In this document: positions 24,059-35,327 of the stretch, piece after piece | How positions within the stretch are numbered: position 1 is the first letter of the stretch | Layout: each line of letters begins with the position of its first letter | Program-made: the position numbers and the translations under genes | The notes under the pieces: model-generated | Told to the model about the DNA's origin: nothing | Seen by the model: only the letters and a program-made list of their open reading frames with translations | The model's database searches: none | NCBI RefSeq assembly: GCF_030272615.1 | Contig: NC_081410.1 | Coordinates: forward strand, 224,923,415-224,987,414 | DNA length: 64,000 nt | Direction of reading: 5' to 3' | DNA from: Cryptomeria japonica | Taxonomy: Eukaryota > Streptophyta > Pinopsida > Cupressales > Cupressaceae

Positions 24059-26945
24059 AAATTGTTACAATCTTGTTAATATTGTAGTCATCCATGAGGG
24101 TAGTCAATGCTATGTCATAACATCCAAATTTGAAAGATGCACTATAACTCCCAATTTCAATATTTTCAATGTAACATCCTTATTTAATGTATTCTCACAC
24201 AATATCCCAAGTATTTTGAGAATAAATAATGTTCCCTCCTCACATGGATATCTTATTTTTCCCACTCCATGGTATTTGAAAATCATTCATCATTTATTAT
24301 TTACCTAATAAAATATATTTTACAAGGCTTAGGGTTTGAAAAATGAATGACACGTAATCCTAATTTCCTTTCTTAGATTCATTTTCTTCTTGGTGCTCTT
24401 TTTGAATGTCCATTCTCGCTATCACAACAAGCATCATTCTTTCTTACCTGTCAATCTTCTCTTTCACTATGCATATTTTAGGGACATCTTTTGACCTCTA
24501 GAATATATCTTGACCATGATCTAGAATAGATTATAAAATTGAACAACACATAATGCTAGTAGCCTTTTTTCAATTCACTTTCTTCTTGGTTTCCTTTTGG
24601 AATGTCTATTCTAGCTATCAATACAAACATCATGCTTTTAGCCTATCAATCCTCTCTTCCATAATGCATATCTTAGAGATAACTTCTTCCAACCTCTATA
24701 ATATATCTTGACCATCAACTTCTCATGCCCTTCTAATTGTTCTTAAGAAGTCTCTTGATTCAATTTAGGCTCAAAAGGCACTAAGCTTACTTCCCTGCTT
24801 GATTTATGTTGAGAATAAGCCAATAAGGTCAAAAAAATCATGTTTATCCATAATTAGGGAGGACACACCTATATTCTGTATTAGTGAAACAATGCTCAGT
24901 GAAAAGAACTCCAACAAAACCATTAAAATACACTATTAACCACTTAATATGGACGACACACGAATAAAGACGTATGCAAATCAAGTATAGATAGAGATAT
25001 TTACAAGCATATTCAAAAATAACATGTGGAAACACACACAAAACTAATTGCACGGTTTGTCTAGAAGTAAACCCAACATAGCTTGTGTGGTGGTCCAATT
25101 TTACTCACCAGAAATGTGTATGGGTTAGATATAGGTTAGCACATGTGTTGCACTTGTGCAACTTCCATGAGATCAAATCATTCTCACATAGCAAGGGACA
25201 TAGAATGAAAATCATTTGAATGACTATCCTCTTCATGTGGAAGGTGATTTATGTGGGTCTTAATGTTATTAGCATATGGGGTAGATGTTGCATCAACATA
25301 ATGAATTACTTCATGAGGAAGGAGAACTTAATTATAGAAAATTGTGTTTAGGCATGGAGTTAGAGTTTTGATGTGTGGGTATTGCCTCTCAAACCTTTAA
25401 AGAAGTACTTAAATTAAATTATTCTATGAAATTATAGTATTGTAAATTGTAACCCCTTACAATTTCACACTTCTTTTTGGGCTCTTGCCTTAGTGTGTTT
25501 CTTCACATCTCTTTTCCAAGCCTATTTTTAACCTTGTTATTGTAAAATTGTTGGCATATGCTGATATGGTGGTCAAATTATTTGCTTTGAGCTTGTGCAC
25601 ACCTAATCTACCTCTATTCCACCCCTTTCAAGGTGGACTATGGCACCATAGTGCTGGTGAACTGGGATGATAGGTGTCATAGTCCCCCTAGATTGGGCCC
25701 AAATTTGAACTTGTCAGTTCTCGCAAGTTGATTTGTGATCCTGATGTTTGAATATGATCATTGGAGGTTAGCCTAATTTATTAAATACCTTGGGAATCCT
25801 ATATAAAATAATCTTTCCTAATCCATTTTCAACTCCTAAATAAAGCATTATGAGCAAATTTCTTCATATTTCAGCACTATGGAGTAGGAAGTTACAACAA
25901 TCTTCATACAAATGTTTTTTCATGATTGATCTTGTCTTGTCATGTCATGTTATTGCATCAACCTTTGAGGGCCCTATCCAAAGAGCATTGTATCATCATC
26001 AACAACATCAAGCTTGAGGTATAATATTGTGAATTCAGCATATTCTTAAGGTTTCAGCCTCTATCCTACAAGGGCAAGATTTATTTTCTATCAATTCTTA
26101 ATTACAAGGTTAATTCCAAACTCAAGGTTTGGCTAAGGCAAACCCCTATAAACCAAACATCATTTTTCTCTCTTGTGTGTGTAGGTTTCAAATTTGACAA
26201 TGAAGGATTATAGATTCAAAAAGTTCAAACTAAGACAAAGAGATACAAACTTTGAAGAAACTAAAAAACCTTGGATGTTGTGGCTTAGTCACATAGTCTA
26301 ACAATTTTTTTATCAAATTTCAAGGTGATATAATGAGAAACGTCCTAGTATTGAATATATTCTCGATATCTGCACTAAACACTTTTAGGATTGGGGCGCC
26401 TAGCCACATAGCCCAACACTTTCAATCTCAAATTGTAAACATGGTTCCTTTCTGATCTCTATTTCCAAATATGTACTCAAAGTCAATATATATTTTGTAG
26501 CTTATTGTTTATGTTAATTACTATCAATTTTACACCTTTAGACCTAGCTCTTGCATTTCTTTCATCAAATCAAATCACAAGAAAAACAATAAATCAATCC
26601 AATTGCCTAGGTCTCACTAATAGGTCCATAGTTGGGCCTATTGATTCATTCTTGAATATATTGTTAGTGTAAATGGTTTTCGATTCCTAGTTTACATAAT
26701 TAGACTAGTGAATCCCATTTACCTGCATTGGAGGACCAAGTGTGTTTTGGCTTAGATTAGGTTTATCTCCTATTATGTATTTATAAGAAAAGTGTTGATA
26801 AGATTATTCTCTATCTTAATCAATTCTTGTAGGAGGGCTAGTTCTCACACATCTCTTATTGTTTACTTGGATCTATTGGAAGATAAAAACTTGCTCCTAA
26901 ACCTATTCTTGGTTTGTTGAACAATTTCAAGCTCATTTAAGATGG
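24059..26945. other. Unassigned AT-rich flank, no gene seen
   Basis: No coding block, LTR pair or palindrome array recognised. Short ORFs such as the one at 24844-25098 show no known motif. The region carries one diverged tandem duplication at 24379-24716. It is the pre-insertion sequence left of the giant gypsy element. Confidence 0.5.
24379..24716. repeat. Diverged tandem duplication
   Basis: Two copies of about 140 bp, near 24379-24520 and 24579-24716. Both start TTCA(T/C)TTTCTTCTTGGT and end AATATATCTTGACCAT, about 200 bp apart. Confidence 0.6.
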
Positions 26946-27127
26946 ACTTTTCTTGTCCTCGATTTCAGTTTGACCAAAATTGTGAGTCAACCCTACGAAA
27001 CTGGTCTGTTTCGTACCTTATGGTCTCCGAGAGAGCTTAATCGACTTGGTCGGTTAGTTAGTTTTGTTCTTTGCTTTTCATTTTTTTTATTGTTGTTTTC
27101 CTTGTTTATTAGGATTGTAGTTTAACC

Positions 27128-27391
27128 TGCAATTTGGACTTTAAAGTCCAAACTGCAAGGGTCTTTGTTAATGAATTACACTTCGGATTTTAAAGTCCGA
27201 AGTGTATTTGTGATTTGTTGCAGTCTGCAGTTCGGACTTTAAAACCCGAACTACATGTTCTCTTTGCTTGCAATTTGGACTTTAAAGTCTGAACTACATG
27301 GGGTTTCCTGTGTTAGCTTGCATATCGGGTTTTAAAGTCCGACGTGCAAGTGTCCCTACGTTGCATGTCAGACATTAAAACCTGACATGCA
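27128..27391. repeat. Palindrome array block 1 (six 30-nt units), 5' LTR
   Basis: Units at 27128-27157, 27177-27206, 27226-27255, 27269-27298, 27319-27348 and 27362-27391. Each is 30 nt, and starts lie 49, 49, 43, 50 and 43 nt apart. The centre is GGACTTTAAAGTCC or a variant with a T-rich/A-rich middle. Outer arms vary (TGCAATTT/AAACTGCA, TACACTTC/GAAGTGTA, TGCATGTC/GACATGCA) but pair within each unit. Confidence 0.9.
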
Positions 27392-27585
27392 ACTGCGAGT
27401 TATATTAATTAGCATTTATTTCTAATTCGGGTTTTCTTAAAAGCTTTTTAAAATTAATTTTATGCATTTTAATTTTCATTGTGCTCCATTTTCTTCTTCC
27501 ACGCGCCCTCCTCTGCTCCTGCTCATCATGATTCGGATTTCCCTTGCTTGATTGTCGGATCTTTTTCATCGGCGAATTGGAAGAG

Positions 27586-27592
27586 GTAAGTT
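27586..27592 (+). promoter_or_regulatory. Possible 5' splice site in the array spacer
   Basis: AAGAG|GTAAGTT matches the plant 5' splice consensus and lies in the spacer (27392-27679). It is conserved at 39630 in the 3' LTR. A possible acceptor, TTGTTTTAGCAG ending at 28237, follows block 2 and precedes the ORF ATG at 28352. If used, block 2 would be an intron of a U3 transcript. No transcript evidence is available. Confidence 0.35.
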
Positions 27593-27679
27593 CTTTTGTT
27601 TTCAGGTTTTTATTTTGCCATTGTTTGTTTGTTTTCATGTTCTCTTTTCATTTTTGTTTGTTTTTCGGATTTAGATCCG

Positions 27680-28180
27680 GAGGGCAATCGGATTTTGAAT
27701 TCCGATTGCCTCCTTAGATCCGGAGTGCAATCGAACTTCAAAACCCGATTGCCCTCCGGATATCCTTATCTTCCCTGCACCCCGGACTTTAAACTCCGGC
27801 GTACAGTCGAAGAGTTGTCCCTCCGCATATCGGATTTTAAAGTCTGATACGCGGCATGTTAACCTTCGCATATCGGACATTAAAATCTAATATGTGGAGG
27901 GGTGGGGGTTGACATGTCAGGTTTTAAAACCCGACATGTCAACCAAATTCTTTCCTTTTAAAAGCACATCGGACTTTAAAGTCTGATGTGCTGATAGTAA
28001 GTTTTTCCTTGCACATTGGAGTTTAAACTCCGATGTGCTGTTGTTTTTCCCTACCTTGCACATTAGGTTTTAAACTCAGGTGTGCAGGTTGTTTTTCCAT
28101 ATTGCACATCGGAGTTTAAACTTTGATGTGTTGTTAACCTATCCCAAGTCTACACATCAGGTTTTAAACTCCGATGTGCA
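27680..28180. repeat. Palindrome array block 2 (eleven units), 5' LTR
   Basis: Two longer units at about 27680-27713 and 27721-27758 (arms GGCAATCGG/CCGATTGCC), then units at 27776-27805, 27824-27853, 27867-27896, 27908-27943 (36 nt, arms GTTGACATGTC/GACATGTCAAC), 27963-27992, 28010-28039, 28057-28086, 28103-28132 and 28151-28180. Most are 30 nt with a TTTAAA centre. A degenerate trace follows at about 28195-28230. Linkers are 11-24 nt and often T-rich (TTTTTCC). Confidence 0.9.
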
Positions 28181-28351
28181 TGTTTTGTTTGTGAAGAAGC
28201 AGATCGGACTTTTTTCTTCGACCTGTTGTTTTAGCAGTTTTTACTCCTTGGCCTGTTTTAAGTCCCATTTTTTGATCCGTTTGAGAAAACATTGATTTTT
28301 GATAATGATGAATGGCTAATCATCAGTATTGAATGCAATCATTGTGCATGA

Positions 28352-31300
28352 ATGTCAAAGAAGCATGAGTCTTCCTCAGGACAGCCTTCTCCGAGTAAAG
28401 CATCATCAAAGAAGATGAAATACAAGTACGACAGGTACTTGAATATGTACCCTAAGAGTTCAGTGGACTCAAACATTAAGGAGATCAGGGACACCAAAAT
28501 TGGGCATGTTGACATGCAAGAGTTTCTTGACCGGGTTCAGAAGGCTCCTACACACCTGACCAGTTTAATCAAATCAGAGCTACATAAGTATGCATCCTTA
28601 CCAGTCGCGGCTCACGATCCTGAATTTGTACTTGGAGTGGTTGATCACTTTGATCCAAGCACAAGGTAGGTAAAAGACGATGATCAGAAGGTCATAATGA
28701 CTCTAGAAAGTGTATTCTTCAATAGTTTTTTCAAAGGCTCATCAGCTGAAGAAGTGGCTGATATTTCTTAAGAGAGTGCTCAAGAGTACTACGAGAAACA
28801 TGAGGATAAATGCAAAAAGGTGATTAATACTATTTATCTCTCTACTGCTAGATCTTCCCTCACCTCACAATGGCCTAAGTATTTCCACAGGAGTGATTTT
28901 AATGAGGAATATAATAACATGGTCACCATGTTATCCAGAGTGAGAGGATTAAAAGACTCATTATTTCCAAAGCTAGATGATTTACTATATAAACATAATC
29001 AGAAAGGGAGCTGCAAGGATTGATTGGGGAGAGAAAATCAGTGATGCGCTTCGCACCCAATTGAAAGAGGTCAAGGTAACACTGAAGTTTTATATGACCT
29101 CATACCTAGTTTATGCAGCTGCTTCAATGAGGCAATATCCAGGTTTGTCTACCAAGGGTGGCAGAAGAGCGGTGCCCGTTTGGGAGTACTATGACCAGCT
29201 AACTATCAAAAATCAAGGTAATCATTACAGGAGGGTTAATGATGCATTCCTTGTTATATGGAAGTGCATTTTTGATAAAGGCCTATAGAAGAGGAGAATA
29301 TCAGAGGCTTCTTACAACAAGGTATCTCATTTTGGGTGTGTGTTTCTACAATTTCCCACATTCACCTATATCCGAATTGGATGCTTCTCAGGTGAGCCCT
29401 TCATTCTTCCAAGGTTCCCTTCAGATAAAATCATCCTTATGGAGTTGTACAGACAACTGATTAGTGTGCATGAGAAACAATCACAAGATCACAAGACCGG
29501 GCTAAAATTCCCAGAGTTAATTGGCAGGTATTCCGTACTAACAAATCCCAAAGATAAAAATATGGAGGAGGAGATGTAGTGGAACACCATGAGAAGATTC
29601 AAGGCCCGAACCGATTTTGATTTTTGGGGTATAAAGAGAAAACTAAAAAGGACATACACTCATGTTTATAGGTTTGAGGATGTTTGGGCGGATTGTCAGA
29701 ATAAGGAGGATATAAGAAGGATGGATTTCAGCCGCCTTACTCTAGAACAAATTGAAAATTTGGATATAGCTAAGATCCTAATGACTATGGAGGACACAGA
29801 TGACATAGTGGATCCTGTTTATTATGAGAAGAAGATTGTTGATTCCCCACTTCCACTTGTGCAATGGTCAAAGAAGGAAAGCAAGTCCATTACGCAAAGG
29901 ATCTCTCCCATCTTAGCAAACACCAATGCTTGGTTGTTAAAGAAAAATCTCAGGATGAAACAACTTCCCACTAGTTCAGGAGATGATGACAATAGTGATG
30001 GTCCATTGGGCAAGACAGCGACAGCTGAAACAAGAACCAAGAGCAGGGCAGACCTACAAGCACTATCTTCAGCTCCCATGGTACAATCAAAAGGTAAAGG
30101 GCCCAAAATCAAATTTATAGTTAAAGGGGCAAAGATGGGCGAATCATCATCAGCATCACAAGAAGCAGTGACGAAAGAGTCAGAACAACTACCTACCAAT
30201 GAAGCTGGAAAGGGAAAGGAGGTCGAAGAAGGTGAAATTCCTCAACCAGAGGAAGTATAGGCAGAAGAAGTATCACGCCCAGCTGAAGTCGATGTCCCAG
30301 TTGTCGCACAAGTAGTCGTTCACTCTATTGATTCTGACTCTGATTCTGATCAAGAGGACAAAGATATTCATGAAGATGGAGATGTAAGTATGGGCATGCC
30401 GCAATTAGAGACCGCTGGTCAATTTTTTACAATAACCAACTTCTCTACTTTAGATGATATCCCTTCATCTACTTTTGAGTCTACCATGATGGATTTTAAT
30501 GAAACCTTGCAAGATGCACTTGCAAAATAGGGTTCGGGAGATTTACCCGCCATTACTACCACCATCACAAAAATCCCTTCATTGGTAAGTGTCGAAGTTA
30601 CATTCACGGCACCCTCAAATATCCCACCTGTAACTGAAGAGGTAGCAGCAACAAATGTTCCACTAGATGCTTCAATATTAGCACCATCAGTTACACTTAC
30701 AACTGCTCCAAGTTCCAGTCAACCTACTCCAAAATCTTCAACCCCAAGTCAGCAAGGAGCTACTACTCCATCATCCAATCTAGAACTACCCCCTTGGATG
30801 GAAGTAGTGGCCCCTAAGAGGAAAAAACAGGTAATATCTCCTGATGAATTTGACTTTGAACTTTTGGTTCCTCCAAAGCCTAAGGGAGCGAAGAAGCCAA
30901 AGACAGTATCTTGGGTGATAATAGACCCAGCTTCCAAAAGAAAATACGCTAAAGTTATGGTGCCATCATCAGACAAGGACAAAGGCAACATACGATCAGA
31001 AGATTATACCATGCAAGTTGTGGAGCTCGGAGTGGAGACACATGAAAATGTGAAATTAGATTCTCAGACAGCCCTTAATTCTTTGTTAAGAAGACTGGAT
31101 CAGGAGAGGGATGAGAAAAATAACCTGAAGCAGAAGTGTGAGAAGTTGACCAATGTCCTCTTAAAGGTAACACAATCTTCTCAAGAGGTTGAACCTATAG
31201 GGTCATCAATAGACACTGAATCTCTCAAAAAGATTGAATAGGTAGGAGCTAAAGGTCGGGTCATGGACGAATGGATCTCGCGGCTAAGGTCAGAAGGCTC

Positions 31301-31943
31301 TCATCTTCTGAGCTCAATAGTGGAACTATTGTCTGATTATGAAGTGGTCTAGAGTCGGATGCAAAGACTCAAAACCTCTTTATCACAGGAAATTGAGGAA
31401 GTTGTAAAAAGCACTACCCTTTGGAGCAAAATGGAGGATTTCAGGATAGATGTCCTAGTTGAGAACAAGGTAATTCCCACAAGGGAGAAGTATATTTAGA
31501 TCTTGTCATTATTTTCTCATAAACAAGAGACAATGAAATTAATGATTGCATAGCTGGATCGTGAAAAGAAAGAAGGTGATGACGAGGTTGACCTTATTTT
31601 TGCTAAAGTAGGTGATCTCCCTTGCTATTTGTATGATGGTGATCAAAATCTCCTCACTACTGAAGTCATCACCCAAGAATTTCTTTCCTTGATGGACCAA
31701 TGCATGGGACAAGACTTCTCGCTTGATACATTTGATAAATTGTTAGAAATTCAAGTCAGCTTTGAAGTACTCGCATCCATGCTGAAGGATGTTAAGAAGA
31801 AGCATGTGAAGATCCAAGATGTAATGTCCCACGTTCAAATCATCACAAGTTCTACCTTGATACAAAATGAATCAGAGGTCAAAGCCATCCTAGCCAAATT
31901 TGAAGGTTTTCAAAAATCCAACAAAGAAGAGAATCAAGAATGA
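28352..31943 (+). pseudogene. U3-encoded ORF of the 5' LTR (about 1,200 codons, unrecognised)
   Basis: Start at ATG 28352 (MSKKHESSSGQ), the end of the last palindrome unit being 170 bp upstream. N-terminal Ser/Lys-rich tail, then IRDTKIGHVDMQEFLDRV, VPVWEYYDQL, RRVNDAF, a hydrophobic/aromatic block (HFGCVFLQFPTFTYIRIGCF), GLKFPELIGRY and RFKARTDFDFWGI. Then come an acidic Pro/Ser/Thr-rich middle, LPPWMEVVAPKRKKQVISPD and a Lys-rich stretch. A predicted coiled coil (LLRRLDQERDEKNNLKQKCE) and a helical C-terminus end at 31943. Stops and one frameshift (near 29000) break it. The same blocks occur in LTRs A and B. No known domain recognised; the make-up suggests a soluble nuclear or RNA-binding accessory protein, which is an inference. 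Confidence 0.7.
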
Positions 31944-32101
31944 AGTTCCCCCTTTTGGCACTCTTTCTTCATGCAGTCGCACCAATAGATGTTGTAAATT
32001 TCTGTGCAGCTGTACGTTTTCTTTATGTAGTAGTTGTAGTAAAATGGGACTGTACGGTTGAATAAGTCAACTGTGCCCACCTTTTTCTCAACTTATTTTC
32101 C

Positions 32102-32109
32102 TATATAAG
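32102..32109 (+). promoter_or_regulatory. LTR TATA box
   Basis: TATATAAG, 160 bp after the end of the U3 ORF. Conserved at 44144-44151 in the 3' LTR. Genomic RNA would start about 25-30 bp downstream, which places the ORF and palindromes in U3. Confidence 0.6.
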
Positions 32110-32217
32110 GAGGACCTTTTTGTAAATATGGGGATCTTTTTCATGCTTAGCGAAACTCTGCTAGATTTTTATCCCAATTAAGACTTTGGGCTTTTGTGGT
32201 GAGAAATCAATCAAGAA

Positions 32218-32267
32218 AATAAAGAAAACAATTTTGTTGATTGCAAGCTTTGTGTTGTATCAATAAA
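32218..32267 (+). terminator. Polyadenylation signals of the LTR
   Basis: AATAAA at 32218-32223 and again at 32262-32267, 110-160 bp after the TATA box; this would define the R/U5 boundary shortly after. Confidence 0.45.
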
Positions 32268-32868
32268 TTTGTTTATATTATTTAATGTTCCTATGTCCAT
32301 TGGATACATATTATCTTTACTTATTTGATCTTTAAGATATTGCTACATGGTTAAAGAGCTCTCAAATCTTCCCAATAGACTTTGTGATCTTCACATACTT
32401 GAGAAATCTACTGATAAAGGAAGTAACTTGTAGTAGGCTTTGTATTGTTGTGGTTATTAGTAGTTTAATGGATTAGAAATCTATACTTGAAGACTTTGTG
32501 CTTTAAGCTAAGTTTCTAATTGTTTGATTTGTAACAATCAGTGTGAATTAGTGTTATCGTAAAGGAGACTTTGTGCTGCTTAAAAGTAACTCTTTGTGTA
32601 GTTTGTTAGATTAATAGTTCTTTTCTTTAAGTATCTGAAGAGGTAGAGAAATTGTAACTAGGTGAAGGGAGAATCCATAAACTCTGAAAAAAGAGAGTTA
32701 TATGCCCAACACCAACCCACAAATTTAATTTCTTGTTAATTAGAGGAGAAATTTCATAGGGAACCTCCCCTTGATGAGAGGAGAGATTAATTTCTTAGCA
32801 TAGCATTGTGTGAATTCTATGTTTTGTCATTAGTACGCTGGTGACAAAATATTCACCCAACAGTTTTT

Positions 32869-32886
32869 TGGTGACTCTGCTGGGGA
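32869..32886 (+). other. Primer-binding site, Tat/Ogre type
   Basis: TGGTGACTCTGCTGGGGA, six bases after the 5' LTR. It resembles the TGGCGACTC-x-CTGGGGA sites of Tat/Ogre elements, attributed to an Arg tRNA, with a likely C-to-T change at the fourth base. Confidence 0.75.
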
Positions 32887-33035
32887 ACGACGTGCAACCA
32901 GTTTGTCTCTTGGGTTGCAGTGTGTTTTCATTGTAATTTCCACATTGTTGTTTCTCTTCAAATCATAATCTGGCTGATCGACATTACACTCATGGGCAAC
33001 GATTAGCAGGAATTGTTGATCCTACCTTTGAATTA

Positions 33036-34638
33036 TTGCAGCAACTCAATTTTCCCTTTGTGAAACCTCCATGGACGTTTTCTCCTTTGCAACAGACACG
33101 AAGTTTTCCTCCGTCTACACGGCGATCTCCCATACCAAGCGAGGCATCAAGTTTGCAAGTTTTTGTTGTTCCATTAGCAAATCTTTTTGTAATACCACCT
33201 TATAATCCATTAAGGATGGTTGTTGTTGGTCCTCTGAACTTGACCGCACCTTTACATGAATTACCCAAAGGTACACAGAAAAATTTACCCAAATTTTTTG
33301 GGGATGGTGCTCAACATCCAGACGAACACATTGTTGCCTTCTACATCGCTTGTGGAGTTCTTGGTGTTGAAAACGAAGATGTTTCAGTAAGATTATTCAT
33401 TGAAACTTTGCATGGAGCTGCTACCGATTGGTTCTATCATCTACCCAATGCTTGTATCACAAATTGGGCATCTCTCAAAATGTTGTTTGAGGCGAGATTC
33501 AAGTCTGTTGAAGATGATCATGTTTTATTAGCACAATTAACTTAGTTGAAGAAAGAGCCTCAGGAACCCATCCAAGTTACATAATCGTATTCCAGATGCT
33601 TCAAGACCTATTGCTGGAAACTTGAAATGCTTTTTCATCAACTCCCAATTGCCAGAGGTGAGTTTCCTTTTGTGGAGGAACAATCTTATAGATTTGGCTG
33701 TAGCTCAACAAATGGCCATATTAGTTGAAGATGATCTTATCCTTGCTGGCAAGATAACGAGAGATCCTAACAAGGTTAGGAGTAAACAAGCTACCGATGT
33801 ATCTCTTTCTTCAACTAGTTCCGCTGATCCTATGATACAGAAGCTAGCAAATGAGTTGTTGGCGCTTAAGAAGCAGATTTCCTCACAAGGAAATACTTCT
33901 TATTGAGACGTTCCAAGAAGGACTTACCCAAACAATGCTTCCAATTACGCTATGCGTAATCAGAATAAATTACCTCCTGCTCTAGAGAGGCTTGCATTGG
34001 AAGCACCACCCCAAAGTTCAGCTACTGGATACTATGAAGCTAAACAAAATGATCTTCCTCATTTTGCTGAAGAAGATGCTAATTCGCATCAAGAAGGTGA
34101 TGTAGATTTAGCTGGTGACTCTAACATCAAGTTTATGTAGTACCAAGAAGATGATGCATCAAATGCATGCAAAGGAGATGTCTTTGCAGTATTCACTTGT
34201 TCACAAACACAAGCGGCTCCACCACTTGCCAATGTGAAAAATGATCATTCTGCTCAAATCAAGGATTCTCAATGTTTGCCAGTTTCTATTGCTAAGTGTG
34301 GGACTCCTATACCAAATCCCCCAAGGGACACTTCTATCTCAAAGGATATCACGAAAGATAAAGGTGTAAGTACTCCTTCAACTACTGTTAATTTTTCTGC
34401 GCCTGTCAGTTCTTCTGCACCTGCACCAAAGACTAGTGTTCCTCATGTTGTAAGTTCTCAAAATGAGAACGCAAATCCGTCTTCAATGAATTATTTTCAG
34501 TCATTTGATATTCTAGATCATGCTAGGAAAACCAAGATACAAATGTTTGAGGTACAATTTTTGAGATCTAACCCTGATCAATTTGACCGTTTAGTCAAAT
34601 TTGTTAAAGAAAAAGATACTACCCCTAGCAATCTTTGA
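33036..34638 (+). pseudogene. Giant element gag
   Basis: The retrotransposon gag (capsid) domain lies at about 33230-33545, with FFGDGAQHPDEHIVAFYIAC, VSVRLFIETLHGAATDWFYH and a W-x-x-L-x-x-x-F-E-x-R-F motif. A frameshift between 33545 and 33620 moves to the frame used by the rest of pol. The C-terminal half has a nucleocapsid-like Ser/Pro/Lys linker but no CCHC knuckle that I can see. Stops at about 33904 (TGA), 34138 (TAG) and 34636 (TGA). Gag would form the particle that carries the RNA. Confidence 0.85.
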
Positions 34639-34647
34639 AAATCAAAC

Positions 34648-35180
34648 TTGCTTCAAAACAATCTAGTATCTTCCCCTTCTCCTGTTGAGAAGATAGAACC
34701 ATTTTACATCTCTTTGTTAATAAATGGTTACAAGCTTAGTAACTACGTAATTGATTTTGGGGCATCTAATAATGTTATGCCATCAAAAGTTGCCAATTCC
34801 CTTGGTTTAACTTTGACCAAAATATTTGGAAGGTGTTTCTCTATGGATAACAAACAAGTTCCTTTGATTGGTCAAATCAAAGATGCACAGTTTTCCTTTG
34901 CTTCATTCCCAGAAAAGAAAATCAAGATGACAGTACCGGTAGCTGACGTACCGGCTTCTTATGGGCTATTGTTGGGAAGAAATTTCTGTAGAGATGTTGG
35001 GGGTGAGTTAAACATGGATATGACTGAGGCTTGTATCCTAATTAAAGGAGTTGTCCAAAGGTTACTTCCAGAAAAAGAGTCAAAATATACCGTTGTCAAG
35101 TCTAATGATCAGCGGGCCCAAATTCTTTTCGAATCATCAGGTATGGGTAATTATTTCATGCATGTTGATGATGGTCTAAA
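34648..35180 (+). pseudogene. Giant element protease
   Basis: An aspartic protease of the Tat type: FYISLLINGYKLSNYVIDFG then ASNNVMP. The active site D-[ST]-G reads D-F-G here. Downstream are SLGLTLTK, a flap region and the conserved SYGLLLGRNF. The changed active-site residue suggests the copy is dead. It is fused in frame to the region that follows. Confidence 0.8.
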
Positions 35181-35327
35181 GATGACTCCTGAGAGTGAAG
35201 TTGATACTTCACTCAATTATTTCCCAGTTGATTGTGAAAGTAGTTGTGAAAGTAGTGTTATTGAATCAGAAGGAGCTTCAACTTCACAACAAGAAATTCT
35301 CAATTTTGATACCGTCAGCATTGGTAG

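Larger units (their letters stand above)
26951..32862 (+). repeat. Giant element 5' LTR
   Basis: 5,912 bp, direct repeat of 39016-44904. Order: edge, palindrome block 1 (27128-27391), spacer, palindrome block 2 (27680-28180), ORF (28352-31943), TATA box (32102), AATAAA signals (32218 and 32262), CAACA end. With the TATA at 32102, U3 is about 5.15 kb and contains the whole ORF; R plus U5 is roughly 0.7 kb. Confidence 0.93.

Noticed and set aside
24844-25098. Possible membrane protein ORF on the minus strand
   Set aside because: Hydrophobic by AT-rich composition only; no conserved motif, no start context, no second copy.
26954-26956. LTR start at the visible TG of TGTCCTC
   Set aside because: The target duplication ACTTT ends at 26950 and the 3' copy agrees back to 39016, so the LTR starts at 26951 with TG changed to TC (TA in the 3' copy).
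27128-28180. CRISPR-like array (regular 30-nt units, spacers of similar size)
   Set aside because: Units are not identical repeats; each is its own palindrome with its own arms. The context is a plant LTR retrotransposon and there are no cas genes.
27596-28295. Short plus-strand frames inside the palindrome blocks
   Set aside because: They are open by chance through the palindromes, differ between the two LTRs and match nothing in LTR A or B.
28667-28673. Splice donor AAG|GTAGGT in the U3 ORF
   Set aside because: Reading frame and homology to LTR B continue straight across it, so it is more likely a stop from decay than an intron edge.
30749-30991. Minus-strand frames opposite the U3 ORF (also 29822-30199, 41865-42155, 42791-43033)
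   Set aside because: They mirror the plus-strand ORF, which has conserved blocks in other copies; the minus frames do not.
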